64,000 bases of DNA, taken from NCBI GenBank assembly GCA_016713175.1, contig JADJPQ010000027.1:71134-135133 (forward strand). The letters are read 5' to 3'. This DNA comes from Planctomycetota bacterium (GTDB taxonomy: Bacteria; Planctomycetota; UBA1135; UBA2386). How positions within the stretch are numbered: position 1 is the stretch's first letter; each line of letters begins with the position of its first letter. The notes beneath the pieces were generated by a model, which was not told the DNA's origin, made no database searches, and worked only from the letters and a program-made list of their open reading frames with translations. Made by a program: the position numbers and the translations under genes. Positions 15,700 through 24,205 of the stretch are shown one piece after another.

Positions 15700-18314
15700 A
15701 TCCGTTGACCCCGCGCGAACTGCCGCGGGCGACCTGCCTGCTGGTCCTGTTCCTGGCGCCGCTGCTCTGGCTTCTGCCCGGCATCGTGGGCGAACGCACA
15801 TTCGTACCATGGGATCTGGCGGCATGGCCGCCGGTCGCCACGACGCTGACGCAGGAGCAGGTCGCAGCCGCGCAGGACGGCGCCAATCTCGACGTCACCG
15901 AAGTGCCGATCTGGTTCCTGCCCGAGTGGCGATTCGTGCGTCATTGGCTGATCGAACACGGCACGCTGGCGACGTGGAATCCGCATGCCCGCGGCGGTGC
16001 GTCGATCCTGGGCCACGGACTGATCGGCTTGTTCTATCCGCCCAACTGGTTGCTGCTGCTCGACGACCATCCCGAACGGCGACTGGCGTGGGTCGCTTGG
16101 CTCAACTTGCTGATCGCGGGCCTCGGCGCGTTCGGACTGCTGCGCGCGCACGCCTTGTCGCGGGGCGCCGCGCTCGTCGGCGCGCTGACGTTCCAGCTGG
16201 CTGCACCGCTGGCGGCGAACGCGCATTTCTGGATGCGGCTGGCGGCGCTGGTATGGCTGCCGGCCCTGCTGTGGGCCCAGGCGGCGATCGCCGCCCGCCC
16301 CACGACGAGACGCTGGTGGCCGATGCTCGCCGGCGCGATCGCGTTCGCGATGCCGTGGCTGGCCGGGTTCCCCCCGTATGCGACCGCGACCGCCGTCCTG
16401 GCGATGCTGCATGGGGCCATGCTGACTGCGGCCACCTGGCACCGCGACGGTGCCCCGACCGCACTCCGCGTCGCCCGCGACCTGACGTTCGCCGCGATCG
16501 CCGGAGTCGGCCTGGCGGCACCGCAGCTGTTGCCATCGGTGGCGTGGTTCGGCCAGGCCTTCCGCAACGCCCATCCGGATCTGGCGACGATCGCCGGCGC
16601 GAAGTTCGACGCGTTCGGACTGCTTGGCTACGCGCTACCAGAAGTGTTCGGCCACCCGACACGACCGCAGATGCCGTACGGGCAGTCGCCGCTGGCGCTG
16701 CTGTGGTGCTCATTGACCGACCGCTACGGCAAGCCGGTGCCGACGAACTACAACTTCACCGAGTACTCGGTGTATGCCGGCGCGCTGGCGCTGCCGCTGC
16801 TGGTGCTCGGCGCGGTGCGACCTCTCGGTCCACGGCGCTGGTGGCCGCTGCTGGCGTTCCTGCTGCTGCTGGCGATGGCGACGTTCGCACCGGGCGCGCG
16901 AGCGCTGTTCGCGTTGCCGGTGCTCGAGAACGTCTGGCCGATGCGATGGCTGGCGCCGGGCGCCCTGTTCGTCGCCTGGCTGTGCGCGATGGGGGTCGAA
17001 CGCATGCTCGCCGACCCGCGCGCCCGCACCGCCGGCGCCCTCGTCGCTGGCGTGCTCGCCATCGCCGCCGCGGCAGCCTGGCTTCTGGTGCCGGGGACGT
17101 ACTCCACCGCGGCGGTGGTCGACGGCCTCGCCCGCCACTACGGCCTCGAGGCGACGGCGGTCGCTGCACACGTCCAGAACGGCGCGCCGGCCGGCGTCGA
17201 TCGCTTCGCGCTGGCCACTGACTGGTTGCGGACCGGACTGGGCCAGTGCGCGACGCTGCTGGCGCTCGGCGCGTTCGCGCTGACCGCGCTGCGGCGGCGT
17301 TCGGCCACCGCACTCGTCGCCGCGCTGGTCGCGGTGCAGCTCGTCGACCTCGGCACCCACGGTGCAAGCCTGTTGCGCGGGGCCCGTTGCGAGCACGCGA
17401 CGACGACCGCCGTGCACGAATTCCTGCGCGCCGAGGGTGCCGCGAACCAGGAACGCGGCGGCTTCGCGATCGCCCGCGCCAGCCGTTCGCCGACGCTGCC
17501 GGTGCAGTTGCCGCCCGGCGGCCTGTTGGTGCCCGGGATCCGCGACCTGCACTTCGACAGTCACTATGACGGGCGTTCGCACGAGCCGCTGCTGCGGCTG
17601 TTCGACCGGATCACCGACCATGGTCCAGACCTCGGCCAGCGCCTCGCCGGCAAGAGCTACTTGACGACCACGCTGCCCGACCACCCGGTGCTGCAGCATC
17701 CGCTGCTCGATCTGTACGGGATCCGCTGGTTGTTGGCGGTCGAACCATTGCAGCATGCCGGCCCGCGCGGCGGGCCCGAACTGCGCGGCCCGGGTGGTGA
17801 GTTCTTCCTCTACGAGCGGAGCACCGCGCTGCCGCGGGCATTCGTCGTCGACACCCTGCGCGTGCTGCCCGACGACGAGGCCGTGCTGGCTGCCATGATC
17901 GACCCGACGTTCGCACCTGCCCGCACCGCGCTGATGACGCAGGCCGACGCCCCGGCGGTGCGCCCCGCCGTCAGCCCCGAAGCTCGCGGCCGCACGGTGC
18001 GCTTTGCCGCCGACACACCGACCAGCCTCGAACTGGACGTCGGTGACGGTCCGGCAGGGTGGCTGGTGCTGACCGACAATTTCGTCCCCGGCTGGAGCGC
18101 GACGATCGGCGGCGCCGCCACCGCGCTGCTGCGCGGCAATCACTGCCAGCGCGTGTTGGGGCTGCCAGCCGGGGGCTGCACCGTCCGCTTCGAATACCAC
18201 GCTCCGGGCTTGCGCACCGGACTGCTCGCGGCCGCGCTGACGCTTGCGGCGTTCGTTGCCTTGGCGCTGCGCACCCGCTGGCGCCGGCACGAGCCGCCGG
18301 CCACGGCTTCATGA
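15696..18314 (+). CDS. YfhO-like polytopic membrane protein (tandem paralogue)
   Basis: An 872-residue protein with the same plan as its upstream neighbour. Early loops contain FVPWDLAAWPP and WNPHARGGASILGHGLIGLF, a block found at the start of YfhO-type proteins. Many helices follow, then a soluble domain ending GWSATIGGAATALLRGNHCQ, VLGLPAGGCTVRFEYHAPGL and a terminal helix. The tandem pair (GTGA overlap) suggests coupled expression and perhaps a two-protein glycan-modifying unit. Its 3' end overlaps the convergent MFS gene by 6 bp. Confidence 0.75.
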   Translation: MNPLTPRELPRATCLLVLFLAPLLWLLPGIVGERTFVPWDLAAWPPVATTLTQEQVAAAQDGANLDVTEVPIWFLPEWRFVRHWLIEHGTLATWNPHARGGASILGHGLIGLFYPPNWLLLLDDHPERRLAWVAWLNLLIAGLGAFGLLRAHALSRGAALVGALTFQLAAPLAANAHFWMRLAALVWLPALLWAQAAIAARPTTRRWWPMLAGAIAFAMPWLAGFPPYATATAVLAMLHGAMLTAATWHRDGAPTALRVARDLTFAAIAGVGLAAPQLLPSVAWFGQAFRNAHPDLATIAGAKFDAFGLLGYALPEVFGHPTRPQMPYGQSPLALLWCSLTDRYGKPVPTNYNFTEYSVYAGALALPLLVLGAVRPLGPRRWWPLLAFLLLLAMATFAPGARALFALPVLENVWPMRWLAPGALFVAWLCAMGVERMLADPRARTAGALVAGVLAIAAAAAWLLVPGTYSTAAVVDGLARHYGLEATAVAAHVQNGAPAGVDRFALATDWLRTGLGQCATLLALGAFALTALRRRSATALVAALVAVQLVDLGTHGASLLRGARCEHATTTAVHEFLRAEGAANQERGGFAIARASRSPTLPVQLPPGGLLVPGIRDLHFDSHYDGRSHEPLLRLFDRITDHGPDLGQRLAGKSYLTTTLPDHPVLQHPLLDLYGIRWLLAVEPLQHAGPRGGPELRGPGGEFFLYERSTALPRAFVVDTLRVLPDDEAVLAAMIDPTFAPARTALMTQADAPAVRPAVSPEARGRTVRFAADTPTSLELDVGDGPAGWLVLTDNFVPGWSATIGGAATALLRGNHCQRVLGLPAGGCTVRFEYHAPGLRTGLLAAALTLAAFVALALRTRWRRHEPPATAS

Positions 18315-19532
18315 CCGCGACGACGGTTCTCCGGCCGCGATGACCGCGGTGCCACGGTGCCGCAGCACCGCGATGGCGATCGCTCCGGCGCCAGCCATCG
18401 CGGCCATCGCCAGGAACGCCTGCGCTGGTGACCGTTCGTACAATTGCCCCGCCAGCAACGCGCCGAGGGCGGTGAACACACCCGAACACGCGGCGCCGAG
18501 CAACCCCTGCGCGGACGCATGGCGATCCTGGGCCACGCGGCGCTGGATGAACTGCAACGAGCCCAGGAACGTGCAACCGAAACTCGCCGCATGCAACCAG
18601 TTGGTCAGCAGCAACAGCGGCACCGAGGTCGTAGCCGCCAGCACGACCCAGCGCACCACGGCACCGATGGCGCCGAGCAGCAACCAGGTGGTCGGCCGCC
18701 AGTCCTGCAGCGCCCGCCGCGCGATCGCGAACAGCAGGATCTCGGCGACGATCCCCTCCGCCCACAGCACGCTGGCACGATCGGCGCCGACGCCGTGATC
18801 GCGCCAGTGCAGGGTCGACAGGTTGTAGTACGCCGCATGACTGCCCTGGATCAGGCCGGCGCCGATCAGGAACACCAGGAACCATCCCGACGACAGCAGT
18901 TCGCGCAGCGGCGCCCGGCGCGCCGGCTCGGCGCGCGGATCGGGCAGCGTGATCGACGCCGCCACGGTACCGCACAGCGCCAGCAGCGTGATGCCGTACA
19001 CCCATGGTGCCGCGGCAGCGCGCGCCACCGCATCACCGTTCAAGCCGGGCAGCGCCACCCCCACCGCGACGATCGTCGTCAGGAACGCCACCGAACCCCA
19101 GATCCGCACCCGGCCAAACGACACGCCGAGCGGCGTACAGGTCCGCATCGTCAGCGCATCGAGGATCGGGTGCATCGGCGGATAGCACAGCCCGAACAGC
19201 GTGCTGCACAGCAGCAGCGCCAGCTTGCCGTGCGCGAGCAGGAACGTGGCGAACGCGACGACGCTGGTCACCGCCAGCAGCCGTAGCACGCGGCGCGGGT
19301 GCCCCGCCGCGTCGACGCGGCGCGCCCACAGTGGCCCGGCGATGGTCCGCGCGATGACCTGTCCGGTCAGCACCTGCGTGACGTCGGCCGCGCTGCACCC
19401 GCGCGCGTCCTGGAGCCACACCGGGAAGAACTGCATGTAGACGCCGAGCACCGCGAACGAGGCGACATAGAACCCGGCCAGCGCACCCACCGTGCGCACG
19501 CGGAGGGTGTCGGCAGTCGCGGCGGCTGGCAT
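18309..19532 (-). CDS. MFS transporter (MFS_1-like, HcaT/nucleoside-symporter-like)
   Basis: A 407-residue protein with 12 predicted helices. The N-half has FYVASFAVLGVYMQFFPVWL at helix 1 and a GxRPHRR-like cytoplasmic loop replaced here by WARRVDAAGHPRR. The helix 5 region FGRVRIWGSVAFLTTIVAVG carries the RxWGSxxF motif typical of the phenylpropionate/LacY-like MFS subgroup. The substrate is unknown. It is convergent with the YfhO pair and downstream of no obvious partner. Confidence 0.75.
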   Translation of the reverse strand: MPAAATADTLRVRTVGALAGFYVASFAVLGVYMQFFPVWLQDARGCSAADVTQVLTGQVIARTIAGPLWARRVDAAGHPRRVLRLLAVTSVVAFATFLLAHGKLALLLCSTLFGLCYPPMHPILDALTMRTCTPLGVSFGRVRIWGSVAFLTTIVAVGVALPGLNGDAVARAAAAPWVYGITLLALCGTVAASITLPDPRAEPARRAPLRELLSSGWFLVFLIGAGLIQGSHAAYYNLSTLHWRDHGVGADRASVLWAEGIVAEILLFAIARRALQDWRPTTWLLLGAIGAVVRWVVLAATTSVPLLLLTNWLHAASFGCTFLGSLQFIQRRVAQDRHASAQGLLGAACSGVFTALGALLAGQLYERSPAQAFLAMAAMAGAGAIAIAVLRHRGTAVIAAGEPSSRS

Positions 19533-19571
19533 CGGCGCATCGTGCCGGTTGCAAGCAACCGGCGCAAACCG

Positions 19572-21320
19572 TCAGCGCTGCACGAACACGCCGTCGTGAT
19601 CCTCGGCCAGTTTGCGCAGGAAGTCGGCGCCCGCGCCGTTGCCGGTGAACACGGTGTTGATGCGCACCTTGCGGTACTTGTTGGCCTCGAGCAGCAGTTT
19701 GCGGATCTCGTCGGGCTCGCGGATCTCGCCAGCGGTCGGTTCGCCGTCGCTGAGCAGGAACAGCTCGTCGATGCCGTCCTGATCGGCCTCGCCATAGCGG
19801 AGTTCGCCGGCGGCCAGCGCCAGTGCCAGGCCCTCGAACATGTTGGTGCCGCCGTCGGCCTTGAACCGGCTCAGCAACTCGGTCAGCTGCCGCGTCGATT
19901 CGGCGGCGACCGGCACCGGTCGCGTGCTCCAGGCCCGCGCCTCGCTGGCGAACGTGAACACGTGGTAGCGCGAACCCGGCGCCATCGCCGAGATCGCCGT
20001 CAGCAGCTGGTCCTTGGCGGCGCGCAGCCGCGTCGGGATGCGCTCGTCGGCGGCGCCTTGGCCGCCGTTGCCGATCGTGCCGGCAGCCTGCGCGTTCATG
20101 CTGCCGGACGTGTCGATCACGAACCCGATCGTCCGACCGGTGACCGGCACGCCGAAGAACGCCGCCCGGGTGTTGCCCTCCTCGCGTTTGCGACCGACGC
20201 GGTCGGGCACCACGATCTTGTGCTGTTCGCGCTCCCAGAACTCGCGCCAGGCCTTGGGTTCATCGGCCGCGATCAGCGCGCCGGTCAGCCCGCGCAACGC
20301 GTTCCACGCCCGTTCGCGCAACAGCGGCGACGCGTTCTTGTTGACGGTCTCGACCAGCTTGTCCGGCGGCAGCGCCGCGCGCTCGAGCACCGAGATCAGC
20401 TCGGGAATCGCCTCCTTGCAGGGGAACTCCTCGACCAGCGCGACCAGTTCCATGTCGGTCCGCCAGCCGCACTGCCCGACCATCTTCAGCGTGATCTGCA
20501 CCGCCCACACGCGATCGCTGGCGGGCAACCGGGCGCCATGGGCCTTCAGGATCGCCTGCACGGCGCGGACCAGCGCCTGCGAGACGATCGGGTGGCGCTC
20601 GGCGTTCATCACCCGGGTCAGCGTCCGCATCGACTCGGGGCGTCGCTGGAACTCCAGCGCCTCGACCGCGGCCAGCCGCACGCGCGGATCGGCATGGGCG
20701 AGTGCGCCCTCGATCGTGCTGCGGAACACCGGCTTGCCCTTCATGCCGAGCGCCTTCAGCGCCGCCACCTGCCGCGACACCCCGGCCGGGCCCGGCTCGT
20801 CGTCGCCGCCGCCGGCGAGCGGCAACCGTTCGCCCGCAGCCGCCCGCATGATCGCGAACCACGCCCCCTGGTTCTCCATCCGCATCAAGGTCCAATGACC
20901 CAGATCGCGCACCTGCAGCGCGGTCCGATCGACCAGGCTCTTCTCCAGGCCGGCGCCCGCCACGGCCAGTGCCGCATCGGCGAGGTTCTCGTCGGCATTC
21001 GACTCGGCGAAGAACAGCATCTTCTGCAGCATGTCGAGGTGGTTGATCCGGTCGTAGTCCGCCTTGCGGACCAGATCCGCGACCTTCGCCGAGGCCACGT
21101 AGGCCGGGTTCAGCCCGCCGGCATCCCGCAGCAATCCCGCCGGCCCCAGCCGGTCGGCATCGAAGTCCGCCGCCCACGCCCGCAGCCCATCGGCAACTGC
21201 CGCCGACCGCACCCGCAGGTTCTCACGGCGCTCGGCGTCGGGATCGCCGAGCACCTGCGCCGGCAGCGCCAGCGATGACAACAGCAACCACGACGACGAC
21301 ACAGCGAGCAACCGGTTCAT
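19572..21320 (-). CDS. Exported HEAT-repeat and von Willebrand factor A protein
   Basis: A 582-residue protein starting MNRLLAVSSSWLLLSSLALPAQ, a signal peptide probably cleaved before Gln. Helical HEAT-like repeats follow (for example DPRVRLAAVEALEFQRRPES and LIAADEPKAWREFWEREQ). A C-terminal VWA domain starts at about residue 395: the MIDAS motif is FVIDTSGSMN (about residue 402), with the later Thr in DGGTNMFEGLALAL and the Asp in LFLLSDGEPTAGEI. All three MIDAS elements look intact, so it should bind a metal ion and a protein partner in the envelope or outside. Start ATG 21320 is chosen for the signal peptide. Confidence 0.8.
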   Translation of the reverse strand: MNRLLAVSSSWLLLSSLALPAQVLGDPDAERRENLRVRSAAVADGLRAWAADFDADRLGPAGLLRDAGGLNPAYVASAKVADLVRKADYDRINHLDMLQKMLFFAESNADENLADAALAVAGAGLEKSLVDRTALQVRDLGHWTLMRMENQGAWFAIMRAAAGERLPLAGGGDDEPGPAGVSRQVAALKALGMKGKPVFRSTIEGALAHADPRVRLAAVEALEFQRRPESMRTLTRVMNAERHPIVSQALVRAVQAILKAHGARLPASDRVWAVQITLKMVGQCGWRTDMELVALVEEFPCKEAIPELISVLERAALPPDKLVETVNKNASPLLRERAWNALRGLTGALIAADEPKAWREFWEREQHKIVVPDRVGRKREEGNTRAAFFGVPVTGRTIGFVIDTSGSMNAQAAGTIGNGGQGAADERIPTRLRAAKDQLLTAISAMAPGSRYHVFTFASEARAWSTRPVPVAAESTRQLTELLSRFKADGGTNMFEGLALALAAGELRYGEADQDGIDELFLLSDGEPTAGEIREPDEIRKLLLEANKYRKVRINTVFTGNGAGADFLRKLAEDHDGVFVQR

Positions 21321-21399
21321 CGGGGCAGGGACCTGGCCGGAACGGAGTCGGAGGGGCGACGGCACATCCTATCGATCGAGCCGTCGCGCGGGCCTCGCG

Positions 21400-23022
21400 T
21401 CAGCCATCAGCTCGCGCTTTTCCACCGGCGCCACCGCCGCCGCAGCCCGACGTCATGCCGCCCAGCCGTCCGACCAGCAGTTCGAGCGCCTGGATCGAGT
21501 CGGTGACCCGGTCCGAGGCGTCGCGCATGATGTTCAGCATGCCGACCGAGCCGTTGGCGGACTCGGCCAGTTGGCCGATCGCGGCCGACATCTGCCGGAC
21601 ACCGGCGACGGTACCATCGATCGTCGTCGCCAGTCCGTCCGTCGACGCGGCGTGCGCCGAGATCGCCGTCGTGACCTGTGACTGCAAGGCCTGCACCCGT
21701 GCCAGCAGCGTGCCGATCGAGCCGACGCTCGCGCTGGCGCGCTCGGTGCTCGACCGGATCCAGCGGATCTTCTCCTCGACCCCGGTGGTCGCCTGCCGGG
21801 TCCGCGTCGCCAGGCTCTTGACCTCGGTGGCGACGACGGCGAAGCCTCGACCCGCCTCGCCGGCTCGCGCCGCCTCGACCGAAGCGTTCAGCGACAGCAG
21901 GTTGGTCTGGAACGCGATGCCGTGGATCAGCCGCAGCACCTCGTCGATCGCCACGCTGTTCTTGCGCAGGTCGGTCAGCATCGCCTCGAGCTGCGTCGCG
22001 CGCTGCACGGCGTCACCCGACAAGCTCGCCAGTTCGGTCGCGCTGGTGGCGACGCCGCCGATCGCGGAGCCGACCGACTGTGCGCTCGCCAGCACGCTCG
22101 CCACGTTGTGCTCGACCTGGACGCGCCCCTCCGCCGCGGTGTTGACGACACCGGCCGTCACCCCCGCCTGGGCATGGATGGCCGTCGAACTGCCGTCCAG
22201 CTTCGCGGCTGCCCGGACCAGCACGCAGGTCACGTCCTGGATGCCGGCAACCGTACGCTCGAGATCCGCGGCCAGCGAATCGATGCCATCCGCCAGTTCG
22301 GCGACCTCGGCATTGCTGCAGCGGACCCGGCCGACTCGAACGGTCAGTCGGCCGGCGCGCAGCGCCCGGACCACCGCCGCGGCGCGCGCCATCGGCCGTG
22401 CCACCTGCAGGCTCAACACGATCGCCGCCGCCAGCGCCCCGGCCAGCGTCAGCGCCAGCGCCAGGTCGCCGTTGGCCCGGGCCACCTCGACCGCCTGTTG
22501 CCACGAACGCGAGATCTCGCTGCGAACCTCGTGCACATGCGCCGCCAGTCGCTGCTGCAAGGCCTGATGCTGTTGCTCGGACTCGGCGTTGATCAGCGCA
22601 TACGCCCGCTTGGTCTGGAAGTCGAAGTGCAACGCCAGGCCGTTGCGATAGGTGGCGACCAGCCCCTGCACCGCATCGCCGGCAATGCCGAGTGCCTGCA
22701 CACCCGATGCGACCCGTTCAGCCATGGTGTCGAACAGCCCGGTCAGTTCCGTCTGCAGCGTCGGATCCAGCGTGCCGAGGATCCGGTAGGCCAGCAGGCG
22801 CAACTCGGACACCCGGGCCTGGGTGTCGACCAGATCGACCAGCCGCTCGCGATCGCCGACCGCCCGGTCGTTCTGGGCTTCGAACGCCGACGACATCGCG
22901 CGCCCCTGCCACCAGAACAGACTGCCGAGCAACGCCATGGTCAGCAGGATCTGCCCGCCGATGGTCTGCAGGAACCGCCGCCATGGGCGCGGCGGCGTGC
23001 GGCGCGACTCATCGGTTCTCAT
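21400..23022 (-). CDS. Methyl-accepting chemotaxis protein
   Basis: A 540-residue transmembrane chemoreceptor. Helix 1 is near residues 22-37 and helix 2 near 172-192, flanking an all-helical sensing domain of the four-helix-bundle type. A HAMP-like segment (PMARAAAVVRALRAGRLTVR) follows. The signalling hairpin tip IAFQTNLLSLNASVEAARAG and the next residues EAGRGFAVVATEVKSLA (about 365-400) match the canonical CheA/CheW-contact sequence closely. No che genes are in the window. It is divergent, across a 146-bp gap, from a periplasmic substrate-binding protein gene that could supply its ligand-bound partner. Confidence 0.9.
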   Translation of the reverse strand: MRTDESRRTPPRPWRRFLQTIGGQILLTMALLGSLFWWQGRAMSSAFEAQNDRAVGDRERLVDLVDTQARVSELRLLAYRILGTLDPTLQTELTGLFDTMAERVASGVQALGIAGDAVQGLVATYRNGLALHFDFQTKRAYALINAESEQQHQALQQRLAAHVHEVRSEISRSWQQAVEVARANGDLALALTLAGALAAAIVLSLQVARPMARAAAVVRALRAGRLTVRVGRVRCSNAEVAELADGIDSLAADLERTVAGIQDVTCVLVRAAAKLDGSSTAIHAQAGVTAGVVNTAAEGRVQVEHNVASVLASAQSVGSAIGGVATSATELASLSGDAVQRATQLEAMLTDLRKNSVAIDEVLRLIHGIAFQTNLLSLNASVEAARAGEAGRGFAVVATEVKSLATRTRQATTGVEEKIRWIRSSTERASASVGSIGTLLARVQALQSQVTTAISAHAASTDGLATTIDGTVAGVRQMSAAIGQLAESANGSVGMLNIMRDASDRVTDSIQALELLVGRLGGMTSGCGGGGAGGKARADG

Positions 23023-23168
23023 GGTTTGCGCATCTCATCGTCCGGATCCGACGGACCGCTTGATCTCCGACGACTGCGGGTTGATCCCCGGCGAATGCGG
23101 GAAAACCCCCGGTTCGCGCTAAAGACCCGACCCTCCGGAACTCGATGACCGGCGGGGAGGAGATGCCG

Positions 23169-24176
23169 ATGATCCGTACGGTCCTGCTCGCGACTGCGTT
23201 CGCGTCTTGCCTGCTTGGCCAGCAGCCGGCCGCCGGCGCCCTGCGGATCGGCACCGATCCGTGGATCGCCTGGACCCCGCTGCACATCGCCGCCGACAAG
23301 GGCTTCTTCGCCGCCGAATCGGTCCAGGTCGAGGTCGTCAACTACACCGGCGGCGAGACGCCGGCCGCGTTCGCCGCCGGTCGCGTCGATCTGGCCACGA
23401 TGATGGTCGGCACCGCGATCGGCCACGCCGTCGAAGGCCACGCGCCGGTGATCCTGGCCGAGATCGACTGGTCCCACGGCGGCGACAAGATCGTCACGCG
23501 CGGCGACGCGCTCGATCCGCAGCGCTCGCCGCGGATCGGCATCTACGAGCAGTCGCCCGCGATCACCTACTTCCTGCATCGCTACCTCGCCGAGCGCACC
23601 GGGCACCGCCGCGATCAGTTCGAACTGGTGCTGATCGAGGACGCCGACACGCTGGTCGCCAACTTCGTTGCCAGGCGGTTCGACGCGGTCATCTGCTACG
23701 ATCCGTACGTGCAGAGGGCGCAGGCGGCGCCGGGCGCCAGGCTGCTGGCGACGACTGCCGACTTTCCCGGCGTGATGCCGGAGGCGTTCGTCACCACGCG
23801 CGAACGGCTGGCGAAGCTGCCGGCTGCCAGCATCGACGGCGTGTTGCGCGCCTGGATCCGCGCCGCAGCGTGGTGTGCCGACAGCAAGAACCGACCGGAG
23901 ATGCACCGGATCGTCCGCGAACGGATGTTCCCGGAAGGCAACCCGGACTCGGCGGCGATCGACGCGATGCTGGCCACGGTGCGGATCCACGACGTCGCCA
24001 CGTTGCGCGTGCGCAATGCCGCCGATGGGCCGCTGGTCCAGATCGTCGGCGAGATGCTCGACTTCGCGCAGGCGGGTGCCACCAAGAAGATCACTGCCAC
24101 GGATCTGATCGACACCAGTGCGCTGGCGCGCGCACTGCCGCCGCAGCAAGCGACGACCGCGGCGCCAGCGAAGTAA
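23169..24176 (+). CDS. ABC-type substrate-binding protein, NitT/TauT (NMT1-like) family
   Basis: A 335-residue exported protein of the NMT1/SsuA-like binding fold. The start MIRTVLLATAFASCLLG is a signal peptide. The mature protein opens with ALRIGTDPWIAWTPLHIAAD and KGFFAAESVQVEVVNYTGG, the standard first lobe of this family, with later FVARRFDAVICYDPYV. I chose ATG 23169 because AGGAG at 23158-23162 lies 6 bp upstream; ATGs at 23145 and 23163 fit less well. No permease or ATPase genes adjoin it, so it may serve signalling or a transporter encoded elsewhere. Divergent to the chemoreceptor. Confidence 0.8.
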   Translation: MIRTVLLATAFASCLLGQQPAAGALRIGTDPWIAWTPLHIAADKGFFAAESVQVEVVNYTGGETPAAFAAGRVDLATMMVGTAIGHAVEGHAPVILAEIDWSHGGDKIVTRGDALDPQRSPRIGIYEQSPAITYFLHRYLAERTGHRRDQFELVLIEDADTLVANFVARRFDAVICYDPYVQRAQAAPGARLLATTADFPGVMPEAFVTTRERLAKLPAASIDGVLRAWIRAAAWCADSKNRPEMHRIVRERMFPEGNPDSAAIDAMLATVRIHDVATLRVRNAADGPLVQIVGEMLDFAQAGATKKITATDLIDTSALARALPPQQATTAAPAK

Positions 24177-24205
24177 CCCTTCGGCAACGCTGGCCCGGCG
24201 CCTGG

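Noticed and set aside
13078..15825. A very long minus-strand open frame opposite the YfhO gene
   Set aside because: It is an antisense shadow in GC-rich DNA: Arg/Gln/His-rich, no domains, and the plus-strand YfhO frame has clear membrane-protein character. Only the part 11995-13077 is a gene.
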